Source: Rhodocollybia butyracea
Taxonomy: Eukaryota > Basidiomycota > Agaricomycetes > Agaricales > Omphalotaceae
DNA: 64,000 nt
Direction: 5' to 3'
NCBI GenBank assembly: GCA_015501585.1
Contig: JADNRY010000037.1
Span: 186,001 to 250,000 of the forward strand
The notes under the pieces are model-generated. The model did not search any database and was not told the DNA's origin. It saw nothing but the letters and a program-made list of their open reading frames with translations. Positions 46,217 to 60,222 of this stretch are shown piece after piece. Position numbers and translations under genes: made by a program. The first letter of the stretch is position 1. Every line of letters begins with the position of its first letter.

Positions 46217-48277
46217 ACCCTTACACTCCTTGCGTACAGGATTCAACGTCAATGGCCAGCTACCTCTTGGTTTTGTATTTCCTTTCCAAACCAGTATCTG
46301 TCCTGGCCCCGCTTTGCATGACGTTGTTTTCCCCGCAAACACACAAAACTAATTATTGATTTGATTATCTAGATTTCTTCGTAATACGCGTACAAGATAC
46401 TCTTATCAAGCCCTTGCCTTATCCTGAATGTAATGAAGGCTCGTCCTTATGGCGGGTTTTGCATGAGAATTTTTCCCAATTAGGCCTGATTTCGTCCAAA
46501 TCCAGTTGACCAAAAAAGGATTTCGTTTCGATATATTTGGAATGTCAAAGCACATCCCATGTGACTTCCTGATATACACTGCGCTCTTTTCTTCATTTCG
46601 CTCTATTCATCAACCGATTCAACATTCCTTGTTTTCGGCATTTCCGCTTTCCTGTCGCATCTCGGAAGGTAACTTCCTGCTTACTCTGCTCCAAACATCT
46701 TGGTACTTAAATCGCTTCGCAGGTGTAATGTTCTTTTTTTCTTTTCCTGCCCTTCATTGGTAAGTAAGTTGAATGGTATCTCTTTTTCTCATTTGTCTTT
46801 TTGGTCAGCCACTACTTCGTTCACTGGTGTTTTCTTGCTAAGCGCCGTTTGTGCTACAGGCTACACACCTCTGATGCGCAAACTCTTGATGCAATGTCTT
46901 TCTTACCACCCGGCGTTTTGCTTTCCGGCTTATCCCTTGATTCTACTCTCATGTTCCCGGCTCCGTTCTGCATGTGTACTAGATTTGAGATTCTGCTGTC
47001 TGCAGAATCATGGGTGCATGGCATAGTTATATTCCAACTCATGGCTCCTCCAAGGATTTTCTAAGCTTAAATGATCCTCGGCACTTCGATAGGGACTATA
47101 TGTGTTCTCAACAATTGATAGAAGTATTCCTCGATCATTTCACAACTCCTCTGTCATAACTACCAGTCTGAAACCACACTATCCTTGGCACCTGCGGTTC
47201 TCATATGAGTAGCTTCTGCTGCCATTCAAAGTATCTGGTATGGATGATGGGATAGATACACACTCTACTGCCCCAAGATGGTTGCAACGACAACACAGTA
47301 CTGCAATGCGCACCCGTCGCGGTGCCGCTAGGTTTAAAAACCTAAACCCCTCTCTCATAACTTCCATCCCGTCTCTGGTTTCTCAGCCTCTGCCCCAGCA
47401 TCCAGCTACACTCATGGCCAAGGAAATCTTTGAACTGTCTACCATCCCACCTAAAGCTCACATCAAATGGCCCTTGTCTCCTTCTACTGGCACCCCAGAT
47501 TGGATACTCTTGCAGTGGATGTATTCCTGCAACTCGGAACCCCCTCTCTTTCCACTGCCTTCCTGCCTGCATTTGAATATCTGACTACCCTAGACATCTA
47601 TCTCACTACAAAGACTGGATACTTGGGTTTTTTGATTCACCAGATCATGGTGCAACAAACATTGTCTTCTGGTGCTGTGTACTTACAACTGCAAAATACA
47701 GTCTCCATTTTGTGACTTCCAGGACTCGTACCTGCCACGCGCTATGTGCAATGGCCCACACTCACAAGTAAATCACAGAATCCCTTTGTTGGATTCAACG
47801 CACGTTCTACTACCAGTAACTTTCCCGGAATCTCAATAATAACATCTACGGGACACTATCCAGCAGCTTGCATATCCAGAGAAAGTTTTACTGTTGACTT
47901 TGAGGAGCTTTGTATGAGCTACTGAAAGTGTTAAAGTGAGAAACAATAAGCGCTCGAATGACAAATGTCTGTTTTTGGCGGGGCATAGCGAAATGTTCCC
48001 TTCCTATGTACTTGACTAGTTTACAACATTGCATAACGAAAGCATAACGAAAATCCAACTCATATATACCTTCAAAAAAACCCAATGAATCCATGTATAG
48101 TATGTGGAAAATAATGAATAGAAGAAACCCAAGGTTCCGATAGGAGGTAGGCAAATCCCACAAAGACCTTTGAAAAAAAACCGAGAGAAATCCATGTATC
48201 GTATGTGGAAAATTATGAATACAAAGTTCTGATAGGGGGAGGTAAGCAAATCACAAAGGACTGCGACTTTGTTGATG
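46217..48277. other. No recognisable gene; probable repeat remnants
   Basis: About 2 kb at the right edge of the island. Several short ORFs are open by chance, but none resembles a known family. The left part may be the rest of the DIRS-like element's 3' region. The right 250 bp contain an imperfect tandem duplication. Confidence 0.4.
48079..48259. repeat. Imperfect tandem duplication of ~90-100 bp
   Basis: Both units contain AATCCATGTAT(A/C)GTATGTGG, AAAAT(A/T)ATGAAT, a TTC(C/T)GATAGG block and GCAAATC..CAAAG. The second unit is shorter by about 10 bp. It lies just downstream of the histidine kinase stop codon. Confidence 0.6.
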
Positions 48278-51200
48278 CTATGACCGAATGAATCGTAATC
48301 GTCTTTCTCGGGCAATTTCCATAAATTCAGAAAGACGGCTGATGTCAGGTAAGAATGTGGTAATGCCACCAGAAGGCGAGAACTTACGCAAAGTTGACTG
48401 GTTTGATGAGAACGGCGTCCGCGCCAGCATCCAAAAACCGCTTCTGGTCATCTGTCAGAGCATTCCCAGTGCATCCTAGATTAAGCATTAACATCGGCTA
48501 ACGACAACAAGCACTACAATGACGTACCAACCACAAAGTCATTCCGACCAGCCTCCCGCATGGCCTTGACGGCTTCTTCGCCCGTCATCACTGGCTAGAA
48601 AATATTTAGCATCTGGTAATAGGAGCATAGATAATTCCACACCATATCGTTGTCTAGCGAAATTAGATCATACGACTTTGCGTCCGAACCAAGCACTAGA
48701 TCCAAGCACTCTTTCCCATCACGGGCTGTATATACTATGCAGCCGCGATTCTGTAGGGCGCTACGGGAACGAGGAATTAAAAAAAAACATTTAAAGCTAG
48801 TTCTAGTATTACTCACCGTGCCATAACATTCCTTGTGGTGAAATTATCGTCCACGACGAGAACAACAAGAGGACCCTCGCCGCTATCCTCCTCAGACGAG
48901 GATTTAAGTTCCGTAGAAGAGCCTAATAATCCTGGCACCTTTTGTTCATTTGGTGTATCTAATATCTTCTCATCACTGCGAGGACGAATTTCCAGAAGCG
49001 GGATATCGCTGTCTAATCTGAACAACGAAGGAGTAGGAAGGGGAGAGGCCGTCGATTGTAGATAAGGCAGTATGTCAGGAGAAGAGGATATGCGTTGATG
49101 ACCCACGGTACCCGTGAGCATAGGAGGTTTCACGTCTTCGGCGAAAGCAACAGCAGGCCATCGTTCTGACAGGTTTGCTATGGTAGCTGTAGTGGCAAAT
49201 GCGGGGGCAGATATACGGCTCTCTTGCAACTTGGCAGCACGAATCTCTGATGAGTTGGCTACGGGGTAATGAAGCTCAATCCAGAACGTTGCGCCTTTAC
49301 CTCGTCGTGAGTGAACACCCTGAAAAGGTTTCAACATCGATGAACATGACTGCAGGTACAGATGCATACCAGTTTACCTCCACTAAGAGTGACAATTTGC
49401 CGCACGATAGCGAGGCCGAGTCCAGTACCTCCAGAGAATAAATTTCAAAAATGCGACGAGAAAGCACAGGACCCACTATTTTTGCTTAGTTTGCCAATCT
49501 TGGTCTGCCAAACCATATCAGCCAAACCATAGCAAGATGACATCATAACGAGTAAATACTAACTTGAGCAAACGGCTGAAAAAGTTGATTGTCGACCAGG
49601 TCCGAAGGTTTAACTAGATCAGGAAGAGTTGTCTGACATGGAAAAACGAGAAACGAACGCTGACGCACTTCCGGGCCCGCTGTCGATAATTTCCAACTTA
49701 AAGACAAGAGCATCTCCAGATTGGGGTTGTTCCTTCTGGTCAGTTTCTCCTTCCCCCCTCTCGAGGTCTATATTTTTCCCATTCTCTGCACGTTCGGCAG
49801 TATGGTACCCATTATTACTGTTTTGACGACTCGTCGAAGTACGGTGCGCTATAAGCTGAGTGTTGACCGTAATCCCCGTATCAGCGTTCTCCCTGTAAAC
49901 AGGTTAAAATAAAAAAGTAACCAACGCTCCTGGACAACGGTACGCACGGCGTAAATTTAACAGCGTTCGATGCAAGATTGGTTAGAATTTGCCTTAGGCG
50001 GACTTCGTCTCCTACAACCCAAGTCTGTCCCAGATCAGATTCATTCGTGTTAAGATCAAGCGAAGGTCTGAGCTTGTCGATAGCTTCATCGAGATGAATA
50101 TGGAGAGCTAAATTTTTAGAGGCGGCTGAGACAGCGATAGGCCCTAATGTTGACTGGATGACTTTATGCAAGCAGAATGCGCGGGGATTGATATCAAAGT
50201 GCCCTGCGTCCATCTCTGTGAACTGTAATCAGATTTATGTCGCAGCCAACATGAAAAATCATACTTTCAAGGTCAAGGGAGTCATTAAGAACCTACCAAG
50301 CAAAAACTGTTAGGGAGGGAAATAAAATACAATACAAAAACAGAAAGCACCTGCTGCACAGTAGCAAGACTGACATCTAACGCTGTAACATCCTCAGCTA
50401 CTCCTTTGTCTTTTATGATACGATTCCTAAACAGCTCCGTAGACGTCATGTTGTTGAATGCGATTGCTTCAAAGATATATGAACTTGGAGGAAGGCTTGA
50501 AGTGTTAGTTAGCTTACCTGCGTTATTCAATGGCACTCTGACCTCATGAAAGATATAAGAAGCAAACCGCCGTTTTGCCTGGCTTGCCCTGAATTGGGCA
50601 CTCTGGGCTTTCAATTGAGCCCGATAGGCCACCTTCAACTGGGTGTTAAGAAGGTACAATCGACGCGACGTCTGAGGAAGGAACTGGATAGGTATAAGTT
50701 CATACGGATCACAAAGATAACTCACAACTTCTCGATTGAAATGTAATCCTTGGAAAAATACGGAGAAGATCACCTTGAAATAAATATGTTGATTAGATGG
50801 AGTCCACTCCGCAACATACGAGACTCACGAAGCTGACAACGTTACGAGCATATATGGGTTGGACGGGAATAACAAAAACCAGATACAGAACCAACTGCAC
50901 AACCTGAAAGATGGCATTTATCAAGGAAGATGGCGTGGCGGAGAATGCAAAAAGCATGATTGCTGGTAGGGCTGTTGCATAGTACACTATGCAAAGACTT
51001 TTGTAAGACTACACTGATAAAAGCTGGAAGACAACCCACGCTGTGCAAGAAAATCTTTTCCATCGCAGCTATTAGTATTTTTGTCGAAGAAGTGGCAGAC
51101 TCGTGTTTCAACGCTTTCGGACATAGCACAGTACCAAACCGCGGTAGCGGCCCACACATGAAAAAGAAATGGACGGCGAAGGGGCATGTCCGACGCGACA

Positions 51201-52088
51201 AGGAAAGGAACGGGAACAGTAACGAATGTGAGACCACCGTACTATGAGCGGATCAGTATAACAAAGGAGAGATTGGAACTCATAGCACTAACATAGAGGG
51301 CCTGCGAGAAATAAATCAAATTGGTTATGAATGGAAGGTGTCTATGGACGTACCTGTCCGTACACGGTGCCTCTCGTGCTATCCAGGTTGAGGCCAAGAT
51401 AGAATATCCAATTGACCACCAAGACTACGATAATATTAAACTCAGGTATCAAGCAGGAAGAAAAAGTGGGACAAACACAATGATCCGTAACTAGAGAGAA
51501 ACATCAGCTTTGAAAGGAGGCATTGACGGAAAACTTACAAAGCCCAAGCTTTTGTTGAGTACCACTGAAGCTTTTGGAAATCGCTTTCTACTTCAGGATC
51601 ATCGAATTTCTGATTGAAGAACAAGGTGATAGTCCTGCCAAATCCCTGCATTTTGCTACGCAAAGTTGGCGGGTGGTATACATATACATGCTCGCCTGAG
51701 TCTTTGTCGCCACCAGAATCGGAATGATAGGGACTGCCGGTGTCGCGTTCGTTGTGTAGGTAGTCCGTGTTTTCTCCATTTACAACAACCTCGTCAATTT
51801 CCCAGTCTTGGCCATCTTTTTCGGCGTTGAGTAACTTGTGCGCCGCAACGAAAGCGGAAGTCGAAGTACTGCTTTCTGACTCGCCCTCTGCGGCTACATC
51901 GGAAGGACTACCGGTCGGAGCTCTTATAGCAGCATGTATAAGCTCTATAACCTCTACGGGCAAGCTTTAAAGGGGAAACAAGTAAAAAAGTTCCACGTAC
52001 TGTTTTTGAAATTGGACCACCTGCCTCCCTCCTGAAAGCCAACTCTGCGTTTATTGTTGAGACGTAGAGAAGAAGAGGTGAGGTTCAT
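48278..52088 (-). CDS. Hybrid histidine kinase with N-terminal membrane domain
   Basis: Membrane sensor that autophosphorylates on His and passes the phosphate to its own receiver Asp, feeding a phosphorelay. The ATG at 52088 begins MNLTSSSLRLNNKRRVGF, then an acidic linker and several TM segments (VVLVVNWIFYLGLNL; ALPAIMLFAFSATPS; QLVLYLVFVIPVQPIY). The HisKA H-box is FASYIFHEVRVPLNNA, the N-box is DEVRLRQILTNLASNAVKF, the D-box is IIDSGPEV, and the G-box ends GVHSRRGKGATFWIELHYP. The receiver is VLVVDDNFTTRNVMAR ... YDLISLDNDMPVMTGEEAV with the acceptor Asp three before Met and the conserved Lys in VLIKPVN. About 15 short introns split it. It ends RLRFIRS at 48278. All catalytic boxes are present, so it should be active; the stimulus is unknown. 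Confidence 0.88.
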
Positions 52089-53450
52089 CGAAGCTTCCCC
52101 TTTGCATGCCCCTCAGCGTCGTCGCAGTATGTTACTTGGTGGTGAAATTTACCCGGACCGCTTGCCTATTGCTATTACCGCTTGATTGTACCTCTTAAAT
52201 TAATTGGAGACTTTAATAAAGGTAAAGTAGACAGGCGACTTAAGTTTAGGTGGGCTTTGGAAACCATCTGGAATTAACTGTACTTCTTTGTTGACAAGCA
52301 CAACAAACGGCTCAAAGCCAAATTTGGTAGCTGTAGTAGTAGTAGTGGTAGTATCGAACTCGTACTCGTACTATACTCGGCTCCGCTCTACAACAGCGGA
52401 GTCCCACGGGGTAGTAAGTATACCTCGACTCAAAGTGTCAAGAGGTTTTAGAGTTTGCCTTCGGGAGACAAGGTACTTAGTAAGTAGGGAGTTATCACTA
52501 CTCTCCATGGCCAGAATACGATCCTGATAATCTTCTTGAAGTTCTTCTCCATTGACAACAAAGCGCTTCCAGTGATGTGGAGGAAGACCGAGAGGTACTT
52601 GAGCGCCAGGATGGTGTACTCTGGGTGAACCGGCATGAGAGTGGGAGCCTGGCACCTAGCACCCAACACACCTGTGCTGCTCGGAACACAAATATCCTCG
52701 TCAGGAAACCTCACCGTGTTTTGGCAATTTGCACAGAAATAGGTCCTTATGAGATACTGGACGAAATAACGGAGAATAATAAAACGAGCAAATATGTATA
52801 TTTCGGAGAAAAGGCATTGATATATACCAGTAGCAAAACATTAGTACAGCTAAATCAAAGAAAATTATGAATGTATCCAGAGCTGATTAGCCACCGAACC
52901 AGTAAAAAACATCGGTAAGACGACATGCCCAGCGCCGGCTAGTCCTTCTACACGCCCAACGATAAGACTTTTCACGAAAAAGAGTCCAAGTCTGACCAGG
53001 ACAAGCCTGAAAAAACTGAACGAGATGACTGTAAAGAAAAGAAAATTTTTATGATGTATGGCTCTTATATACACGCGGGCCGGCGAGTAGCCGAGGTAGA
53101 TTCCCAGGCCTCGAGATCACGGAGAAACGTCGTGTTCAAGTCGGTTTTACTGTCGGCACCAAGACTCAAGTCGGTAAAGGCTCGAAATTGTATGCATGAA
53201 ATGGTTTTAAGTCTCTTCACGTCTAAAGCTCTCTATACCCTCATTTTCAAAACTCAATCAAGCATCTCAGCTCCTTGAGATAGAAGATGTTGGAAGACAT
53301 CCACTATATAGTTCGGTGAAAAATCGGGGACAGCTGGACTTCTCAGAACTAGAGACGCATATATCCCGAGGAACATAGAATCATTTGACCCCTCAACCTA
53401 ACTCCTTCAAAAGCAGAGCTCTTCCATGCTTTGGCGTACGGAGTGTAACT
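52089..53450. other. Intergenic region between the kinase and the esterase
   Basis: About 1.36 kb shared by two divergent promoters. It contains a GTAGTAGTAGTAGTGGTAG trinucleotide tract near 52331 and several overlapping short ORFs on the minus strand (52371-52714) without family resemblance. I could not support a gene here. Confidence 0.4.
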
Positions 53451-54772
53451 ATGTCTACGTCTTTTCTGTTGTTCTTTGCGCTAGCCGGATCTGTCGTTGC
53501 TCAGAACTTCTGGTTTAGCTTGTAAACCCTTTCCACTACTCTACTATATCTTTGTTCTCATGTTACTCTCCATCTAGCGGTGACTCCTACACTCAAACTG
53601 GGTTCCTTGACAACGAAGCGCTTCCTTCTGTCGCCAATCCTTTCGGGAATCCACCGTTTCCAGGTTTTACCGCCACCGGAGGACCTAACTGGATTGACTT
53701 TGACACGACGACGCATAACAACAGTCTTGTCTTTACCTACAACTACGCTTTCGGAGGCGCAACTATTGACGCTAATCTTGTTGCGCCTTTTGAGCCCACA
53801 GTACTATCGGTAACTGATCAAGTAAATCAGTTCTTGCAAACGGTAGCGAGTAAGCCTGCTTCAACGCCGTGGACGAGCGAAAATTCGCTGTTTTCTATCT
53901 GGATTGGAATCAATGACCTTGGGAACAGCTACTTCCTCTCCGATAATCGAACTTCGTGTGTATTTTTCTGATCTATTTTCAGAATGTGTACTAAGCATCT
54001 TTATCAGGTTTGACACCACCCTTTTGGATGCGGAATTCGCACTGGTTCAACAGCTTGTGAGCACACATTCCTCACTCTTGTCTGCATGCAACTCACACGG
54101 ATTCTTCCTTCCAGTAGTGCGTTCTTTGAACCTTGCGGCTCGTGACTCTGACTTGCATATGTGACCGCAGCGATGTTGGAGCTAGAAACTTCCTTTTCTT
54201 GAATGTCCCGCCCACAGATCGTTCACCTTTGGTAACTCGTGCTTTTTTGCATCATAACTTCCAATAATTCCCCATTATCCTATTTCATTAGATGCTCGCC
54301 GAACCCGCTTCAGCTCAAGCCATGTTGAAAGCTAACATCCTAGACTTCAACTCCCAGCTCGTTGAATTTGCCGAAAACTTCAAGGCCAGCAACGCTGGTG
54401 TATGTTTCTGTTTCCCGAATACCTTTCAGAAACAACTCATATGGCTTAGGTTACAACCCTTATCTGGGACTCTAACACGGCATTTAACACTATTCTCGAC
54501 GATCCTACTGCGTTCGGCTTTATCGACGCTGTTTCTTTTGGCACTGGTCCGGGATTTTTCTGGATGTGAGGACTATCTCCCGTCGCTTTTTTTGCTCTTC
54601 GTATTTATCTAACCTTTTCCGACTATCATCAGTAATACCCTACACACTACGAGTAAGCCCTTGTTTCATATATTCTACCTGACCTTTCCTAACGCACCGC
54701 GTCATTCAAGGTCCTGCCAACGTCTTTTGGGCTGAAGGAGTGGCTGATGTACTTGAGGGAACTATTTTTTGA
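53451..54772 (+). CDS. Secreted GDSL esterase, CE16 acetylesterase-like
   Basis: Carbohydrate esterase thought to remove acetyl groups from hemicellulose oligomers outside the cell. It has a signal peptide (STSFLLFFALAGSVVAQNF); block I with the nucleophile is FSFGDSYTQTGF, created by splicing out 53522-53577. GGPNWIDFDT, NYAFGGATIDANL and IWIGINDLGNSYF match the Gly, Asn and substrate blocks. Introns: 53522-53577, 53956-54007, 54057-54114, 54117-54170, 54232-54291, 54400-54449, 54566-54632 and 54653-54710; the product is 288 residues. Between the third and fourth introns the frame requires a 2-nt exon (54115-54116) giving LVQQLYDVGARNFLFLNVPP. At the C-terminal block the usual DxxH reads NTLH, with Asn in place of the catalytic Asp, and the sequence after it is short and diverged, so activity is uncertain. 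Confidence 0.85.
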
Positions 54773-55322
54773 AAGGGATACTATGTACTTTCTTGTCGCT
54801 ACTATTCAAGTTGAAATTTATAACTACTGTGCAAAAGTCATTATACTAATAGGAAGGGGGAACACAGGCGATTCTACGACGCCCGTAGGATTCGAACTTG
54901 CGCCGTTATAGAGGAAGAAGACGATCTATGTTCTAATTTGTCGCCATAATCACTTGCCTATAGCGCCACGATAAACTAGTTCGTTTTTGCCATCACTCGA
55001 ATTTCTATATACGGCATGATATTTATCGCTTTGACCAGCAATTTATTTTGAATATTTCTGGATAGCCTGTTACCCACCCTTATATATGCATGATATGCAT
55101 GAGTTACATGACTTAACAAAGAATCACGATATGAAAATTGAAGTTAAATAAACCAGATATTAACCATTCAATGAATTATAGGCTGAACCGTGACTTGACC
55201 CGTCTACTCTACTATATTCTGTACCAAACTATGCCTGTGGGTATTAGACGTTATATCATATGTAGGTATGTATACAATGCGATAATAATTCCGAGAAGTT
55301 ACTCAATGCACCAAAATCATAC
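54773..55322. other. Intergenic region with a tRNA-like remnant
   Basis: A convergent gap between the esterase and the second GH5 gene. Near 54880-54975 (minus sense) a T-arm-like GTTCGAATCC block and a GTGGCGC D-arm-like block occur, but acceptor arms do not pair, so at most a tRNA fragment. Nothing else was recognised. Confidence 0.35.
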
Positions 55323-57072
<1,750 letters not shown>

Positions 57073-57417
57073 GGTGGCTGAAGATTCTTAACGAGAGTAA
57101 ACCTTTTGAACTCGATCGGATGCACAGGGACACGTGTGGAGTTTAAGTGGAGCCCGCGATGCGCTAGCAGGTGCTAGCCTGCTTCCACCTCGCGTACTGG
57201 ATAAACCGAATAAGTATGACTTTGCCACCAGTGGATCTTGCTGCTACTTTGTCTAGCTGAGCATTGGCCACATCTATCCACAGCGAGTAAAGGCAATTTT
57301 TACATATGCGAATGAAAAAAGGAAGCATGGAGTTACTTTACTTATAGTCTTTGAGGGAGACCCTCCTTTGAGGGATAGAGATAATAATGAGATTTCTCGG
57401 CTTGATCTCGGCATCAG
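57073..57417. other. Promoter region of the second GH5 gene
   Basis: 345 bp upstream of the minus-strand GH5 start, ending at the stop of the next minus-strand gene. A GGGACACGTGTGGAG block near 57128 contains an E-box-like CACGTG. No gene recognised. Confidence 0.4.
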
Positions 57418-58707
57418 CTACATCACCAGACATCCTTCTCTCTCCTCCTCTTCGTCATCCTCATCTTCCGAATCGGGTCGCCGAAACCTCCTCTTACATT
57501 CTGCCAGCACTTTAGCCATCCTCTCCTTCTCCCGCAAGATTTCTGCAACCAGCTGAGCGTGATTGGCAGGTAGAAGTCTGCGCTCCCACTGGAGCCCATT
57601 TCCCCTTGGCTGGCTCTCTGACTGTAGAGCTGCGATCCTCTCCTCACCCATTGCGCCATCGTAAATGCATTTGAGCTCTTGTAATCCGGAATGAGTGCGT
57701 ACTTTGCCTTCGCAATAGAGTTTGAAGGTTTCCGAATCGAGGATGAACGGGGAGATGCTCTTGGTTTTGCACGTCTGTACAGGATTTGAGCAAAGTTCAT
57801 AGTTTGATCGAAGAGATCGTTGGAGAGGACCGTCGTATTATCTAAATATACAAGGCTTACCTCTGTTTCATCAACATTCGCGTGCTCGACTGGGGGCTAG
57901 TAATAATGTTAGCTCGGAGGATATGCAACTCAGATTCAAGACAATCTCACAGCGCCTTTGGCCCCGACGATCATGGGCAAACTACTGGGAGGATTAACGG
58001 AGAAGAAATCATCTTCGCGATCCAAGACGATATGAACCTCCCAACAGGCTGATCGCATGTTTTTAGCTTAAGATATATACGTTTGAAGCTCACTTACCTC
58101 CGAGATCATACTCATACTCGATCGCGATCTGTTTATTGGTGCATTCTCCGCCAGCTGCATTCTGCACCAACTGAAGATTCCAAACTTGACCAATTGTCAA
58201 CTCATCATCGCTAACGATCTGGCGCGAATCTCCAAAATCTTCTGAGATTACCCTCCTACGACGCATAACTTGCCTAACGTCGTACTCTGGCTTCATTCGG
58301 CCAAAGTAATAATGCTCAGCAATGTGATTCGGGTTATTGCTGTCGAGCCATTCTGGGAACGGCCCTTTCCTGCCTTTCGATGTAATGTAATGCCCTCTGA
58401 TTTGGACGTCGGCCCACACATTCATTTGGTGAAGATGACTATCTTCCCAGCCAAAAACGTACTGGATCACTGTATGAAGATTTGCAAGCGTGTAGTTTGT
58501 CGGAACGCGGATTTGACGCCAGACGTCTTCAAAACCGCAAAACTGCATACGAAGTTGGACGTAGGAAGATGTGGGAGCTGGAAGCGAAAGATAAGGGTCT
58601 TTTGTGGATGTATCGTCATGCTCTGCTGGTACACGAGTTCGTTTCGCGGCGCTACCTTTACGGGGAGAAAGCTGAGATTGTGTACGTTTGCGAGAGTCAG
58701 CAGACAT
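57418..58707 (-). CDS. PRiA4 ORF3-like domain protein
   Basis: ATG 58707 opens a basic N-terminus (SADSRKRTQSQLSPRKGSAA), then the domain typical of the plasmid pRiA4b ORF-3 family: YVQLRMQFCGFEDVWRQIRV, LANLHTVIQYVFGWEDSHLH, and later DDELTIGQVWNL and IAIEYEYDLGACWEVHIVLD. Introns near 58028-58095, 57901-57950 and 57781-57870 join it to a C-terminal part (SISPFILDSETFKLYCEGKV) and an acidic/basic tail with DSEDEDDEEEERE. The family is best known from bacteria and plasmids and is also common in mushrooms; its biochemical function is not established. Confidence 0.78.
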
Positions 58708-58973
58708 GGTGGTACAAAGAAAAAAGCTGAAACGTGAGGATATTTCCAGATCACTCGACCCTGAGCCCGAGCTATGTGATTGTCGATGTTATCGATATTC
58801 TAGACGCGTCAAACTGCGTATTTGCTCCCAAGTAAGCGAACGAGGAGGAGGATCTAGGAGGATGTGGAAATTGAAGTATTTGAGTGGTGGTTATCAATTA
58901 TCATAAAGCCGCGGAGATAACATATAAACAACTCAGTGGGAATTCTCAGGACGTGCTTCAGTTACTTACCACC

Positions 58974-59927
58974 ATGTCGTTTTTATTCCCAAGGGCAAGT
59001 CTTGAGCTTGAGCCTTTATAAGGATTTATTTTGTAACCCAGCATCCTAGATTCCTCTTCAAATACCTAAACGCGATCCAGATGGCGCTTGGAACTTCTTT
59101 GACGGGGCATTAAAAACTTGGGCTGTTCAAAGCGATGAGAACTCGTTTACTTCTCGGCAGGTTTTCAAGAGCTCAAACCCACATACTGGAGCCGGTCGTT
59201 CATCTACTGCTACTCGTATGGCGTGTATAACTATCTGAATTCCTTCAAAGCTCATGCAAGTATGGCTTTGTTAGCTCCCTACCACTGGCACATTTATCAG
59301 ACGGAACGATTCGACGTGGTAAGTCTACGTGTCTCCGTGGGATACTCAGAGATGAACCTTGCAAGCACTTAGCAAAGCGGTGTTCTGTGCTACGACTTGG
59401 ATGGTAAAGAAGGCAAGTTGCAAGCAGGTGAAAGTATGACAATTCCTCCCTATCACTATCACACGGTACGTTTCCTTCGGTGGTCTTCTTTATTGCTAAT
59501 TCTCCCCTCTCTTGTTCCAGTTTTGGTCAGACCCTGCCTCTGGTGTTGACCTTGATGTACATATAACTGTCAGTGGAGGACCCAATGCCGGGTGTGTTAC
59601 CTGTGTTCCTTCTACGTCCATTCCCTTATTATTTTTGTTCAGCTTTGACGACACCTTCATTCACAACTTTTACGGATATCTCTCCTCTGCTGTCATGCAA
59701 GGCAAAGCTCCCAACCCGTAAGTCCTTTTTAACTTGTCAGTAAAGTGATATGTTTAAATTTCTCCTGCAGATTCCAGATGCTCAGTTTTTTGGATCATGC
59801 TGATGTCGTTCTTGTGTTTCCACTTTGGACTGGTCGGTTGGCAAACATCATCTTGGGACGCTGGCTTGGACGAAGTTTGGGTGGATACCAGGTTGAATAT
59901 AAGGAATTTAGTGAGAAGAGTGATTGA
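58974..59927 (+). CDS. Cupin-fold protein, possibly frameshifted
   Basis: The ATG at 58974 gives MSFLFPR, then a GC-AG intron (58995-59049, AGG|GCAAGT) leads to IPLQIPKRDPDGAWNFFDGA. After SFTSRQ (~59160) the frame must shift by one to continue with FQELKPTYWSRSFIYCYSYG and SMALLAPYHWHIYQTERFDV; no canonical intron fixes this, so there may be an indel. Downstream the cupin pattern is clear: PYHWHIYQTE, LDGKEGKLQAGESMTIPPYH (metal-type His motifs) and YHTFWSDPASG. The later introns (e.g. ~59319-59371, 59466-59519, 59593-59641, 59719-59770) are clean. Substrate unknown. If the frameshift is real, a shorter protein could start at the Met in 59261. Confidence 0.65.
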
Positions 59928-60222
59928 ACATACTTACCATCTTCGATATCTGTTCTCATTACCAGAATCGAGCGCATCTTTTCAAACCGGTTTTGAAGGA
60001 ACCAACATTAAATAGGTGTCGTCGAGTATAATTATTGACTATGGAGATAAATACGAGTCCGTTGTCCTGTGGTATTACGATCGTACAAGGTATCGTCCTG
60101 CTTAGTAGCGGAAAAAGGAGTAACAAAAGAAAAACGCGTCCAGTACCCAAAAAACAAGAAATGAGACAAGAAACGGAGAAAAATTATCCAAAGCCTTTTG
60201 ATTTGACTTTGAACTATGGGTA

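Noticed and set aside
46506..47715. Several hydrophobic short ORFs right of the gag-only element
   Set aside because: Frames overlap without consistent splice joining or family motifs; likely chance in repeat debris.
52371..52714. Overlapping minus-strand ORFs of 60-95 codons left of the esterase
   Set aside because: No similarity to known families, several competing frames and no convincing start or introns.
54880..54975. Second tRNA-like stretch (T-arm GTTCGAATCC, D-arm GTGGCGC in minus sense)
   Set aside because: Acceptor ends do not pair and the spacing between arms is too long; described only as part of the intergenic region.
57423..57800. Minus-strand 125-codon ORF starting MNFAQILYRRAK
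   Set aside because: It overlaps the last exons of the PRiA4-like gene in another frame and reads through its last intron.
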